Notes under the pieces: model-generated
Database searches by the model: none
The model's input: the letters and a program-made list of their open reading frames with translations, nothing else
Told to the model about the DNA's origin: nothing
Part shown: positions 1 to 6,714 of the stretch, in pieces
Layout: the number at the start of each line of letters is the position of its first letter
Position numbering within the stretch: position 1 is the stretch's first letter
Assembly: GCF_014641695.1 (NCBI RefSeq)
Contig: NZ_BMIF01000001.1
Location: 1 to 64,000, forward strand
Source of the DNA: Nitratireductor aestuarii
GTDB taxonomy: Bacteria; Pseudomonadota; Alphaproteobacteria; Rhizobiales; Rhizobiaceae
Length of the DNA: 64,000 nucleotides
Reading direction: 5' to 3'
Made by a program: the position numbers and the translations under genes

Positions 1-2
1 TG

Positions 3-95
3 AAGGGCGAAAATCAGTTGCCAATGGTCGTCGAAGGCATCAAATTCGCCGACGGCGTTGCCGTCACGACGACGCCAGATCAACACGCCGCCTGA
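3..95 (+). CDS. C-terminal end of an unidentified protein, cut by the left edge
   Basis: An open frame runs in from the left edge and stops at TGA 93-95, giving about 30 residues that end in DQHAA. No start is visible and the piece is too short to assign to a family. If the prophage continues to the left, as the missing integrase suggests, this would be an element gene, but that is inference. It could also be a chance open frame. Confidence 0.3.
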   Translation, partial: KGENQLPMVVEGIKFADGVAVTTTPDQHAA

Positions 96-476
96 TCGGC
101 CCCGTCACCCAGTTCCGACCATAGCTCGAGTGATGCCGATGGCATGAAGCTGCGACCCCGGTGCAATCCCGAGGGCAGGTTGAGCAGCAGGTGCGGGAAT
201 CGAAAGTCCTACGGTGCCACCTGAAACAGAGGACGGATTAGCTGAGAGGCGTCCTGGCGAGTGTCCCATTCCCGGCTCCGGCCTTCAGGACAATGCCACG
301 GGTTCCCCCGCCTTATGATCTACGGGTCATGGGGTAGGGGGAATCTTTGGCTGGAACCCTTCCCTCACCATCCTTCAGGGACTTGGAAGATAGGCTCTAC
401 AGAGGAAGATTATACACACAGGGGAGCACGGGAATTTCGGGCCCGCTGCAGAGACCTGTCGGAGCGGGGCAGGGCG
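96..476. other. Gene-free stretch of about 380 bases with RNA-like inverted repeats
   Basis: No convincing reading frame is seen. The stretch is rich in G/C runs that can pair, for example GGGTTCCCCC near 300 against GGGGGAATC near 340, and AGGACG near 232 against CGTCCT near 251. CCCCGTCACCC near 102 and GGCGTCACCCC near 475 also form a direct similarity at the two ends. I compared it by eye with tmRNA, RNase P RNA, cobalamin riboswitches and group I introns and could not match any of them. Confidence 0.3.
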
Positions 477-953
477 TCACCCCAAAAGGTCCTCGAATAA
501 ATCATTTCTCTTGAGGTACCAGACCGGTCCTCGGAGGCCCAAAACTCCATCCTGACGCAGCCTGCTTAGTTGAGGGCTCAAGCTCGGACGGTCATAGTTC
601 TTCTGGAACTGCTCGTTTATAGCGGCCAAAATATCCATTGCCACCATGCCGTTTGGGGAATCAGACAAAACCTGAACAACGAAGTCTTTGATCGTTCCCC
701 TTCGAATTTTGACGCCGTTTTGGAAGTAGGATCCTGTGGATTTCTGATCGGTTAGGACTCGGTTAACCATAATCGAGTCCGCCTTCGTAGGCTCCGAGAG
801 GATCCCTCGCAGAGCGACATGTAGATCCTCGAGCTCTGCGGTTATATGGCTAACCCTCTGTAGTTTATTAATAATATCGCTGCTTATGAGGGCGACCTCA
901 TCTGTGAGGGCCTTCAATCTTTGCAGGGTAAATTCGCGGGTCTCGTTGCTCAT
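477..953 (-). CDS. Winged-helix-like hypothetical protein of the lysogeny block
   Basis: A 158-residue protein. The N-terminal half (about 5-55) is a heptad-like helix, the C-terminal half (about 85-150) has the alternation expected of a winged helix, with a basic RRGTIKDFVVQVL stretch followed by SLSPQLSRLRQDG. It may be a DNA-binding regulator, but I do not recognise a named family. It is transcribed leftward like the repressor at 1754-2179 and would sit between the repressor and the expected integrase. Directly upstream of its start lie an inverted repeat and paired GATATC repeats that could be its operator. The start ATG at 953 has no strong ribosome binding site. Confidence 0.6.
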   Translation of the reverse strand: MSNETREFTLQRLKALTDEVALISSDIINKLQRVSHITAELEDLHVALRGILSEPTKADSIMVNRVLTDQKSTGSYFQNGVKIRRGTIKDFVVQVLSDSPNGMVAMDILAAINEQFQKNYDRPSLSPQLSRLRQDGVLGLRGPVWYLKRNDLFEDLLG

Positions 954-1020
954 GATATCGAGAGACTAGCATTTTCCTAAGAAAATGCAACTAAATGCAA
1001 TCTGCGATATCAGAGACTTG
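954..1020. promoter_or_regulatory. Candidate operator: inverted repeat between two GATATC repeats
   Basis: GCATTTTC (969-976) and GAAAATGC (981-988) form an 8-base inverted repeat with a 4-base centre. It is flanked by two near-copies of GATATCRGAGACT at about 954-966 and 1006-1018. The set lies immediately before the start of the leftward winged-helix gene. Autoregulation is inferred from position only. Confidence 0.4.
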
Positions 1021-1067
1021 CTAAAAGCCTGAGTCTTTGGTAGATTGAATCTGTTGCAGTGCCTGAC

Positions 1068-1102
1068 AAAAGAAAAGGCCCGATGGTGGAACATCGAGCC
1101 TT
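1068..1102 (-). terminator. Rho-independent terminator, leftward
   Basis: Arms 1075-1085 and 1092-1102 pair over 10 of 11 positions around a 6-base loop. Read leftward, the stem is followed by a T-rich run at 1074-1068. It would end the transcript of the small membrane protein gene at 1247-1453. Confidence 0.6.
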
Positions 1103-1246
1103 GGATTTGTCAGCGTCTCTCGGGCGTGTCAGTGCTATCCGAGAGCGACGACGATACGCTATGTATGGCTAGTCTATACACCTGTTCGCCTGAGACTGCA
1201 AGTGGCACGTTCAGAAATGGAGGTGCCCAATGGCAACGCGTTGTTG

Positions 1247-1453
1247 TCACCCACTCTCCTGGTTCAAGGAGAAGATCAACGCCCCTATCCCTAAAGCGCA
1301 TAGGGCGAATGTCGCCCAAAGTGTCCGCTCTGTCTCAGTCGACGCAAATATCTCTTCAGCATAATGCTGATCTAGTTGGTCAAGCGCCCAATCCGCTAGT
1401 GCAGCGCGCTCCTCTCCGAGATGGCGGACCAGCCCCAACATCGCCCGACTCAT
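1247..1453 (-). CDS. Small single-pass membrane protein
   Basis: A 68-residue protein. Residues about 1-45 are charged and helical, and residues about 46-62 form a hydrophobic segment (TFALCALGIGALIF) ending in a short polar tail, so it looks C-terminally membrane anchored. The ATG at 1453 follows a GAGGGG ribosome binding site at good spacing. A leftward terminator lies downstream at 1068-1102. It belongs to the lysogeny side of the prophage. A role in superinfection exclusion would fit a small membrane protein there, but nothing in the sequence shows it. Function unknown. Confidence 0.5.
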   Translation of the reverse strand: MSRAMLGLVRHLGEERAALADWALDQLDQHYAEEIFASTETERTLWATFALCALGIGALIFSLNQESG

Positions 1454-1596
1454 CGCCAACCCCTCTGAAATGCCAACCTGTCACTCTACTCGTTAGCACG
1501 TGCTTTTCAACACAATCCCCGCAATCACTTCTGTTCATGTTTTGTTCTTGATTAAAACATTCATCTGAGTCAATAGGCTTTGGCAACGGGGGCCTC

Positions 1597-1845
1597 ATGG
1601 CAGCGACTGCAGAAAGAGTATACCGGCTAGGATGCTTCGTGATCAGAACGGAGCCGAGCAAGTCACCACGGGAGAGGGTGGTGGCGCGGTTGATGGAGCG
1701 CACCGTCAGCGACCTGTCAATGCTTCCGGAGGAGATCGAACGTGATGCGCGAGCTATCGCTGACGCAATGGCTTCTCTGCACGGGGGAGAGTGGTCGATC
1801 CAGATTGATCACGAGGCTGGCTTTGTTCTGGTTCGATTGCGTTAG
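1597..1845 (+). CDS. Small hypothetical prophage protein
   Basis: An 82-residue protein, basic in its first half and acidic in the middle (PEEIERDARAIADAMAS), ending in a short beta-like stretch. It runs toward the leftward repressor gene and overlaps its 3' end by 92 bases on the opposite strand. No family recognised. A weak purine stretch precedes the ATG. The antisense overlap means that transcription of one gene could affect the other, which is inference. Confidence 0.45.
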   Translation: MAATAERVYRLGCFVIRTEPSKSPRERVVARLMERTVSDLSMLPEEIERDARAIADAMASLHGGEWSIQIDHEAGFVLVRLR

Positions 1846-2179
1846 CGCGGATCGAATTCATAATTATCCGAAGAACGATCTCGATGTCCTGCTCTGCCAA
1901 CCCATCTATCTGCTTGAGCAAGGACAAGATGTCGTCCTGGCTACTAACCCTTCTCGAGCTGTCGCCTTCGCCAGTCAGTAGCCACGCTTCCGAAACTTTG
2001 AAAGCATCAGCGTATTTCTTTGATTGGCGGGATATCCCTCGAATGCCCTGCTCGTGCTGGATGTAAGTCTCATACACCCAGCCAAAGCGTTCGGCGGCCT
2101 CCTTGGGGGTGCTAAACCCTCGGCTCTTCCGGGCCTGTTCAAGTCGCTTGGCGAAATCTGGGCGGTCATCAAAGTTCAT
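1754..2179 (-). CDS. XRE/CI-type prophage repressor
   Basis: A 141-residue protein with an N-terminal helix-turn-helix (about residues 6-60; FAKRLEQARKSRGF, then PKEAAERFGW) followed by the VSEAWLLTGEG segment typical of CI-like phage regulators. The C-terminal part is short and lacks a recognisable S24 peptidase domain with its Ser/Lys pair, so RecA-stimulated self-cleavage is not evident. I chose ATG 2179. An in-frame ATG at 2188 lies inside the first operator repeat. The gene diverges from the Cro-like gene at 2252 across an operator array, the classic lysogeny switch layout. It probably maintains lysogeny by repressing the rightward early operon. Confidence 0.85.
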   Translation of the reverse strand: MNFDDRPDFAKRLEQARKSRGFSTPKEAAERFGWVYETYIQHEQGIRGISRQSKKYADAFKVSEAWLLTGEGDSSRRVSSQDDILSLLKQIDGLAEQDIEIVLRIIMNSIRANAIEPEQSQPRDQSGSTTLPRAEKPLRQR

Positions 2180-2181
2180 AC

Positions 2182-2242
2182 TATGCATTTTGCACCTTAA
2201 CGGTATGCATTTCGACTTGACGGCTTGATATGCGTTATGCAT
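2182..2242. promoter_or_regulatory. Repressor/Cro operator array with TATGCAT repeats
   Basis: TATGCAT occurs at 2182-2188, 2204-2210 and 2236-2242, with a near-copy TATGCGT at 2229-2235. The first two copies continue as TTT(T/C)G. They fill the intergenic space between the divergent repressor and Cro-like genes, where phage operators are expected. The repeats and their positions are seen directly. Binding by either protein is inferred. Confidence 0.75.
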
Positions 2243-2251
2243 ATTAGCGCG

Positions 2252-2449
2252 ATGAAGAACCTTGATGTCAGAGAAATCCGGAAGGCATGCGGGCTCACCC
2301 AGAGGGAGCTAGCCTCCGAAATGGGCGTGAACCTTTCGACAGTATGGCGCTGGGAAAACGTGTCGCCACCTAGTGGTCCAGCGCGCGCTCTTCTGGCCGC
2401 GATGGCAGACCGCGAAAAGTCTCTCCCGAAGAAGGGTAGGGCAGCATGA
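2252..2449 (+). CDS. Cro-like helix-turn-helix protein
   Basis: A 65-residue protein made almost entirely of one helix-turn-helix: VREIRKACGLTQRELASEMG followed by STVWRWE, close to the Cro/C1 HTH pattern. A longer reading from TTG 2225 would place the start inside the operator repeats, so I prefer ATG 2252. It is the first gene of the rightward early operon, and its stop overlaps the next start by ATGA. It likely competes with the repressor for the TATGCAT sites and commits to early transcription. This is inferred from position and fold. Confidence 0.8.
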   Translation: MKNLDVREIRKACGLTQRELASEMGVNLSTVWRWENVSPPSGPARALLAAMADREKSLPKKGRAA

Positions 2450-2598
2450 CCCACTCTCTCCCTCCCATCGACAACGACGATCTCATTGACTGGCATGAAC
2501 ACGCGCTCGTCCGCCCATATGGATGCTGGCCCTTCGTAGCCGCCATGATTGGCTCTTGGGCCGCTGTTGCTGCAGTTCTGTGGAGTTTGCTGCCATGA
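2446..2598 (+). CDS. 50-residue membrane-anchored early protein
   Basis: This small gene starts at ATG 2446 overlapping the Cro-like stop, and its own stop overlaps the following ATG 2595. The product has a polar N-terminal half and one C-terminal hydrophobic segment (FVAAMIGSWAAVAAVLWSLL). It is supported mainly by translational coupling on both sides. No family recognised. Confidence 0.55.
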   Translation: MTHSLPPIDNDDLIDWHEHALVRPYGCWPFVAAMIGSWAAVAAVLWSLLP

Positions 2599-2861
2599 CC
2601 AATTCGCGGGCTTCCTCCTCCCGGCTCGCGAGTACAGCTAGGGTGGGCTGTTCCCCCCGGCCCACCCTAGCGTCCCTTTACCCGGCTCCCCGGAACACGG
2701 GCAAAGACATGAGTGCCTACAGCCTATTCCTGCTTGGCTACGACACGCACGAGATTTCCCTGCGGCTCGGCATCAGCGAAGCGAAGGTACTCAAGCGCAT
2801 CACCATTGCTCGCGATGTAGCGAACAACACTCACACCGAGTTTGAGGGTCGTTTGCTATGA
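2595..2861 (+). CDS. Small protein with C-terminal helix-turn-helix-like segment
   Basis: From ATG 2595, coupled to the preceding stop, the product is 88 residues. The last 50 residues, which could also start at ATG 2709, resemble a sigma-region-4-like helix-turn-helix (DTHEISLRLGISEAKVLKRI). The first 35 residues are low in complexity and Ser/Pro/Arg rich, so the shorter version may be the real protein. The stop overlaps a further ATG at 2858. Probably a small DNA-binding early protein. Function unknown. Confidence 0.5.
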   Translation: MTNSRASSSRLASTARVGCSPRPTLASLYPAPRNTGKDMSAYSLFLLGYDTHEISLRLGISEAKVLKRITIARDVANNTHTEFEGRLL

Positions 2862-3052
2862 CCTCGCTCATTGGAATTTGCGGGAAGCAGACCGCGCAGC
2901 GTATCTCGATCCGCTTCCCTAAGCGCGAGGGACAGTCGCGCATTCGTATTCTCAGCCTGTCCGTTCCGGCGCGTCCGCTCCTCAAGAACCCGCAAAAGTC
3001 TAGCAGCAGCAGCGCCCAAGTCTTCCATGTAGTTCTGTCTCCCTTCGTCCAT
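2831..3052 (-). CDS. Possible small leftward gene opposite the early operon
   Basis: Reading leftward from ATG 3052 gives about 73 residues with a helical, charged composition (LGAAAARLLRVLEERTRRNG). This looks more protein-like than the overlapping rightward frame 2858-3127, which is rich in Ser and Arg in the manner of an antisense shadow. An AAGGG stretch lies very close to the start. A leftward gene inside a coupled rightward operon is unusual, so the call is tentative. One of the two frames may be real, or neither. Confidence 0.3.
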   Translation of the reverse strand: MDEGRQNYMEDLGAAAARLLRVLEERTRRNGQAENTNARLSLALREADRDTLRGLLPANSNERGHSKRPSNSV

Positions 3053-3080
3053 GCCCTTAATCTGGCATGGAGAAGCAAGC

Positions 3081-3467
3081 ATGACGTGCAGAGAAATTCA
3101 GCATCAGGAGCGCAAAGTAATGAGTAGCGCGACCGCGGCATCTGATTATGTGCGCCGCATGATTGAAAAAGAAACGAGAGGTTGGGGCGACCAGCGCAAT
3201 GCTATGTCTCGTCTTGAGAGACGCTACAGCATTCCATTCTGGTCTCTAAACAACCTCCGTACAGGCAGGGCGAAAACAGTCGAGGCTGGTTTGTTCTCGC
3301 GCATTCGGTCCGCGTACCTGGACCTATGCGAGCGAGAGCTGGCCAAGCTGCAACATGAACTCGCGATTGAGAAGGCCCGACACCCTCATGATGATTTTAC
3401 GGATCTGGAAAGCGAGGCTGAAGAACTGCGTTCTCGCCTGCTGGCGAAGAAGGAAGCGATCGGATGA
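3081..3467 (+). CDS. Conserved-looking prophage protein of unknown function
   Basis: A 128-residue, mostly helical protein. Its first part (YVRRMIEKETRGWGDQRNAM, then RRYSIPFWSLNNLRTGRAK) looks like a DNA-binding helix bundle with a basic recognition segment. The C-terminal 40 residues are a charged coiled coil (LESEAEELRSRLLAKKEA). Two starts are possible, ATG 3081 and ATG 3120, each with a purine-rich site (GGAGAAG and AGGAG). The gene overlaps the methyltransferase start at 3464 by ATGA, so it is co-translated with the modification genes. Confidence 0.65.
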   Translation: MTCREIQHQERKVMSSATAASDYVRRMIEKETRGWGDQRNAMSRLERRYSIPFWSLNNLRTGRAKTVEAGLFSRIRSAYLDLCERELAKLQHELAIEKARHPHDDFTDLESEAEELRSRLLAKKEAIG

Positions 3468-4147
3468 GTGAAGTGAGAGCACCTTCTGCCCGCGGCCTCT
3501 TTAGGGCCACAGGCAACAAACCAAAGCCTGTCCGCCTCTTAGTCGATGGGGAGATCATCGAAAGCGATTCCCTGACGCGCGAGAAGGATGACTTTTACCC
3601 GACGCCCCCAGAACCGACGCGAGCATTCCTTCACGCCGAGATAGACCGCCTCCGTGACTTCGGCACCATCTGGGAACCGGCAGCCGGCGACGGCGCGATG
3701 ATTCGAGAGATGGAATCGCTCGGCCTTGCCGTCAGGGCGTCCGACCTTGTCGATCGGGGATGCGAAGCTGATATCCGGTCCTTCTATGACTTCCCCGTGG
3801 CCCCGGCTGCAGCAATCGTGACCAACCCACCATTTCAGGAATGCGGGTGGGGCAATGGTCGCGCTCGATGGCTCTGCCATGCGCTCGATAGCCTCAAGGT
3901 CGAATACATGGCGTTGCTGCTCAATTGGTCTTGGCCGGGAGCAGGAGGGCTGGCGCCTTTCTGGGCCAAGTATCCCCCGGCCCGGGTCTATCTCATGCGG
4001 TGGAAGATCGACTTCACCGGTCAGGGCGCGCCGCCAATGCTCAATGCTTGGTTCGTCTGGGATCGAGCGCACGCGGGTGAAACCGTCCTGCGCATGCTCG
4101 ATCGTAAGGACGCGCGCCAAGGCGAGCTCTTCGCGGAGGCGTCATGA
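3464..4147 (+). CDS. Phage DNA N6-adenine methyltransferase
   Basis: A 227-residue class I methyltransferase. Residues 43-48 are DFYPTP, 71-79 EPAAGDGAM (SAM-binding motif I) and 121-124 NPPF, the catalytic (D/N)PP(Y/F) motif of N6-adenine or N4-cytosine methyltransferases. DFYPTP together with NPPF is typical of phage orphan adenine methyltransferases. No restriction partner is adjacent, so it probably protects or marks phage DNA. It is coupled by ATGA overlaps to the genes on both sides and sits two genes before a C5-cytosine methyltransferase. Confidence 0.85.
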   Translation: MSEVRAPSARGLFRATGNKPKPVRLLVDGEIIESDSLTREKDDFYPTPPEPTRAFLHAEIDRLRDFGTIWEPAAGDGAMIREMESLGLAVRASDLVDRGCEADIRSFYDFPVAPAAAIVTNPPFQECGWGNGRARWLCHALDSLKVEYMALLLNWSWPGAGGLAPFWAKYPPARVYLMRWKIDFTGQGAPPMLNAWFVWDRAHAGETVLRMLDRKDARQGELFAEAS

Positions 4148-4518
4148 CAGCAATGTCAGCAGCAGAATACCGCGCCCAAGCTGCAAAGCCAAAGCGCAAG
4201 AACAAGTACAACGCCAAGCGCGTGACCGTAGGCGACCGCACCTACGACAGCCATGCGGAGATGGTCTACGGCGAGCAGCTGCTGCTGTTGGAAAAGTCCG
4301 GTCTTGTCGGAGGCATCGAGCGCCAGAGGGCCTTCAAGATCCTCGGCCCGAAGGGCGAGCTTATCACCACGTATCGCGCCGATTTCGCCTTCTGGGATCA
4401 CGCCGAGGGCCGTTTTCGGGTGGTCGACGTAAAGGGCGTCGAGACGCCTGTTTTCAAGATGAAGCGCAAGCTTATGCGCGCGTTCCTCGGCATCGAAGTG
4501 GAGGTCGTGAAGTCGTGA
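4144..4518 (+). CDS. DUF1064 family protein, nuclease-like
   Basis: A 124-residue basic protein matching the DUF1064 pattern: a KYNAKRV start, a YDSHAEMVYGE helix, the YRADFAFWD strand and VVDVKGVETPVFKMK. The acidic D and E residues and the DVKG lysine resemble a restriction-endonuclease-like core, and family members have been suggested to act in phage recombination as resolvase-like nucleases. It overlaps the adenine methyltransferase stop by ATGA and the cytosine methyltransferase GTG start by four bases. Function is family inference only. Confidence 0.75.
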   Translation: MTAMSAAEYRAQAAKPKRKNKYNAKRVTVGDRTYDSHAEMVYGEQLLLLEKSGLVGGIERQRAFKILGPKGELITTYRADFAFWDHAEGRFRVVDVKGVETPVFKMKRKLMRAFLGIEVEVVKS

Positions 4519-5540
4519 GATATCTGTCAGTCTGCTCCGGCATCGAGGCCGCGACGATGGCTTGGCACCCACTCGGGTGGGAGCCGGTCGCCTTCTCCGA
4601 GATCGAGAAATTCCCCTCACAGGTTCTCGCCCACCATTATCCGAGTGTCCCCAACTGGGGAGACATGACCAAGTTTCAGGAGTGGCCCAATGCAGATGTC
4701 GATCTTCTCGTTGGCGGAACCCCCTGCCAGTCGTTCAGTGTCGCGGGACTTCGCAAAGGACTTGATGACCCACGCGGCAACCTCATGCTCACCTATCTTG
4801 CAATCGCTCGACGCTATCAGTCCCGTTGGCTGGTCTGGGAGAACGTCCCCGGCGTCCTGTCTTCCAACAGAGGACGGGACTTTGCAGCCTTTATCCGAGG
4901 GTTGGAAGAATGCGGGTATCATGCGGCCTGGCGAGTGCTTGACGCTCAGTATGTCAGAGTGGACGGCTTTGCCAGAGCAGTTCCCCAGCGACGACGGCGT
5001 GTGTTCGTTGTCGGATATCTTGGAGACTGGCGACGTGCCGCAGCGGTACTTCTTGAGCCCCAAGGCATGCACGGGCATCCTGCGCCGAGCCGACAAGCGG
5101 GGAAAGCAGTTGCCCCCACAATTAGCGCGCGCCCTACAGGCGGTGGCGGACTTGGCACCGATTTCGACCTAGATGGCGGGCTAATCGCCTCAACCGGCGA
5201 CGTTGCAGTCGCCTTCAATCCGAAGGCAGGCGGCAACAAGACCATTGGCAAGAGCTACCTAGAGGACGGGACTAGCTACACGCTGGATACCGACTGCACA
5301 AGTGTAGCCATCGCAACTGGCGGTTGGGCGGTTCGTCGCCTCACGCCTACCGAATGCGAGCGCCTACAGGGGTTCCCTGACGGGTTCACCGATATCAAGC
5401 CCAACGGAAAGCCGACTGCTGACGGGCCGCGCTACAAGGCGCTTGGCAACAGCATGGCTGTAAACGTCATGCGTTGGATCGGCCAGCGCATTCAGCATGT
5501 CGAGAAACTTGCACCAGCTGTCAGCCGGAGAGCTGCATGA
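4515..5540 (+). CDS. DNA C5-cytosine methyltransferase (Dcm-like)
   Basis: 341 residues from GTG 4515, chosen because it overlaps the DUF1064 stop and because homology begins at once with motif I (LSVCSGIEAATMAW). Visible motifs are GGTPCQSFSVAG with catalytic Cys71, ENVPGV (109-114), QRRRRVFVVG (158-167), LTPTECERLQGFP and the C-terminal GNSMAVNVM. The frame stays open upstream to 3855, but that part is a shadow of the preceding genes. The enzyme methylates cytosine in an unknown short site. With the adenine methyltransferase it forms a two-base modification set, likely to evade host restriction. Confidence 0.92.
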   Translation: MRYLSVCSGIEAATMAWHPLGWEPVAFSEIEKFPSQVLAHHYPSVPNWGDMTKFQEWPNADVDLLVGGTPCQSFSVAGLRKGLDDPRGNLMLTYLAIARRYQSRWLVWENVPGVLSSNRGRDFAAFIRGLEECGYHAAWRVLDAQYVRVDGFARAVPQRRRRVFVVGYLGDWRRAAAVLLEPQGMHGHPAPSRQAGKAVAPTISARPTGGGGLGTDFDLDGGLIASTGDVAVAFNPKAGGNKTIGKSYLEDGTSYTLDTDCTSVAIATGGWAVRRLTPTECERLQGFPDGFTDIKPNGKPTADGPRYKALGNSMAVNVMRWIGQRIQHVEKLAPAVSRRAA

Positions 5541-5740
5541 GCCGCTCCTTTGGAACACTAGCTGAAAGCTTCGAAGCACAAGCCCGCGCCAAACGCGTGT
5601 GGCTAGAGACATTTTCCGAGGGCCGCAACAAGCGCCCAGACCATGAGATTGAGCACAAGCGCGAGGAAATGGAGTGCCTGGAAGAAGGCGCTCAATGGTT
5701 CCGCCGCGCTGCCGCAAGAGACAAGGGGAGAGTGGCATGA
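5537..5740 (+). CDS. Small charged hypothetical protein
   Basis: 67 residues, starting at ATG 5537 overlapping the methyltransferase stop and ending in an ATGA overlap with the next gene. It is strongly charged and helical (EIEHKREEMECLEEGAQWF), without signal or membrane segment. Coupling on both sides supports it as a real operon member. No family recognised. Confidence 0.6.
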   Translation: MSRSFGTLAESFEAQARAKRVWLETFSEGRNKRPDHEIEHKREEMECLEEGAQWFRRAAARDKGRVA

Positions 5741-6234
5741 CTGACGCAGAGATGATTGCAGCATTAGCCGACAGGCTAAATCCAGAGGAATTGAAAGCGC
5801 TGGCGGGCCGCCTCAAGCAAAAAAAGCGGGAGGAAATCAAGCCGACGCCGAAAGAACTCTCAGACTTCGAGACCATTTGGAACGAGCGCAAGAAGTTCAC
5901 CAAGCGCCCCGGCGATCCAAAGAAGCCAGCTCTTCTGAAGTACTGCCGTCAGATGCGTGAGAAGCCGGTCAGCGTAGAAGAGATCCTATACGGCATCCGC
6001 AACGAGTACGGCGTCAGGAAGGACCGGCCAGAGTTCTACTGCCAGATGGAGACCTTCATAAACCAGCGGCGGTGGGAGAACTACGACTTCGCCAAGGCCC
6101 AAGCTGCAGCCCGCAGGATAGCGCAACAAGTGCCTCAAGCCTCAAACGTGGTGCCAATGCGCGCGCAGCATAAGACGGCGTTCCTGATCGAATGGGAGCG
6201 CCAGCAGGCAGAGAAGAAGTCGATGGGAGGATAA
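5737..6234 (+). CDS. Hypothetical early protein, possibly replication related
   Basis: 165 residues, coupled by ATGA to the preceding gene. The N-terminus is an acidic-basic helix (MTDAEMIAALADRLNPEEL, then KQKKREE). The middle carries FETIWNERKKFTKRPGDPKK and a C-terminal half with FYCQMETFINQRRWENYDF. The pattern of a small helical domain with conserved Trp/Arg near the C-terminus recalls accessory proteins found beside phage replication genes, but I cannot name a family. Ends at 6234 a few bases before the next small frames. Confidence 0.6.
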   Translation: MTDAEMIAALADRLNPEELKALAGRLKQKKREEIKPTPKELSDFETIWNERKKFTKRPGDPKKPALLKYCRQMREKPVSVEEILYGIRNEYGVRKDRPEFYCQMETFINQRRWENYDFAKAQAAARRIAQQVPQASNVVPMRAQHKTAFLIEWERQQAEKKSMGG

Positions 6235-6330
6235 GTGATGCCGCCGAGATGTCAGACCTGGAATGGACCCCTGAGCTTTGGGCCATCGCAACAGGCGATT
6301 GGGGAAATTGGGAAGAGCAGGAACTAGGCC

Positions 6331-6681
6331 ATGAACGCACATGTCAAACTAAGCCGGGAAGAACGCGTAGCCATCGCAAGGGCAATCTTCGTCGGCGCGT
6401 CGTTTCAGGAGGTATCAGCCGAATTTGGGATCTCCACAGCCGCTGTCATGTCTGCGGTGGAGAGTGTGCGCCGTGTTATTGCACGGAGTGCGAAGGCTAT
6501 CCCGGCAGTGCCAGCGAACAGGAACACTATCCGGATGCCCTCGAACCGGATGCCCTCGAAGCAGAAGCCGCAGTTGACCGTGTGGCCGCTTCGATCGGCA
6601 GTGGGGCAAGAACTGGGTATCGTCGCCGCGCGTAAGGACCGCGAACCGTCCATGCCGTTCGTGAGCATCCTCCACAAATAG
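6331..6681 (+). CDS. Helix-turn-helix-like small protein (frame uncertain)
   Basis: 116 residues. The first 55 look like a helix-turn-helix (SREERVAIARAIFVGASFQE, then FGISTAAVMSAVE). The remainder is less protein-like, while the neighbouring frame (from ATG 6249, running to 6635) turns into a plausible acidic sequence (EPDALEAEAAVDRVAAS). Either two small genes overlap here or a frameshift has occurred near 6450-6500. The short peptide from ATG 6249 (MSDLEWTPELWAIATGDWG) could be a separate gene overlapping this one. Function unknown. Confidence 0.45.
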   Translation: MNAHVKLSREERVAIARAIFVGASFQEVSAEFGISTAAVMSAVESVRRVIARSAKAIPAVPANRNTIRMPSNRMPSKQKPQLTVWPLRSAVGQELGIVAARKDREPSMPFVSILHK

Positions 6682-6714
6682 CAGCCCAACATTCTCAAAA
6701 GGCGGGACAATCCA

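Noticed and set aside
120-290. Cobalamin riboswitch or group I intron suggested by CGGTGCAATCCCGAGG
   Set aside because: The B12 box and the remaining conserved core elements are absent, and intron P3-P7 core elements could not be placed in order.
2858-3127. 89-codon rightward frame coupled by ATGA to the previous gene
   Set aside because: Composition is Ser/Arg-rich and antisense-like, and the opposite strand gives a better protein. Kept only as an alternative in the entry for 2831-3052.
3855-4514. N-terminal extension of the cytosine methyltransferase frame
   Set aside because: This part is the shadow of the adenine methyltransferase and DUF1064 genes. Homology starts at GTG 4515.
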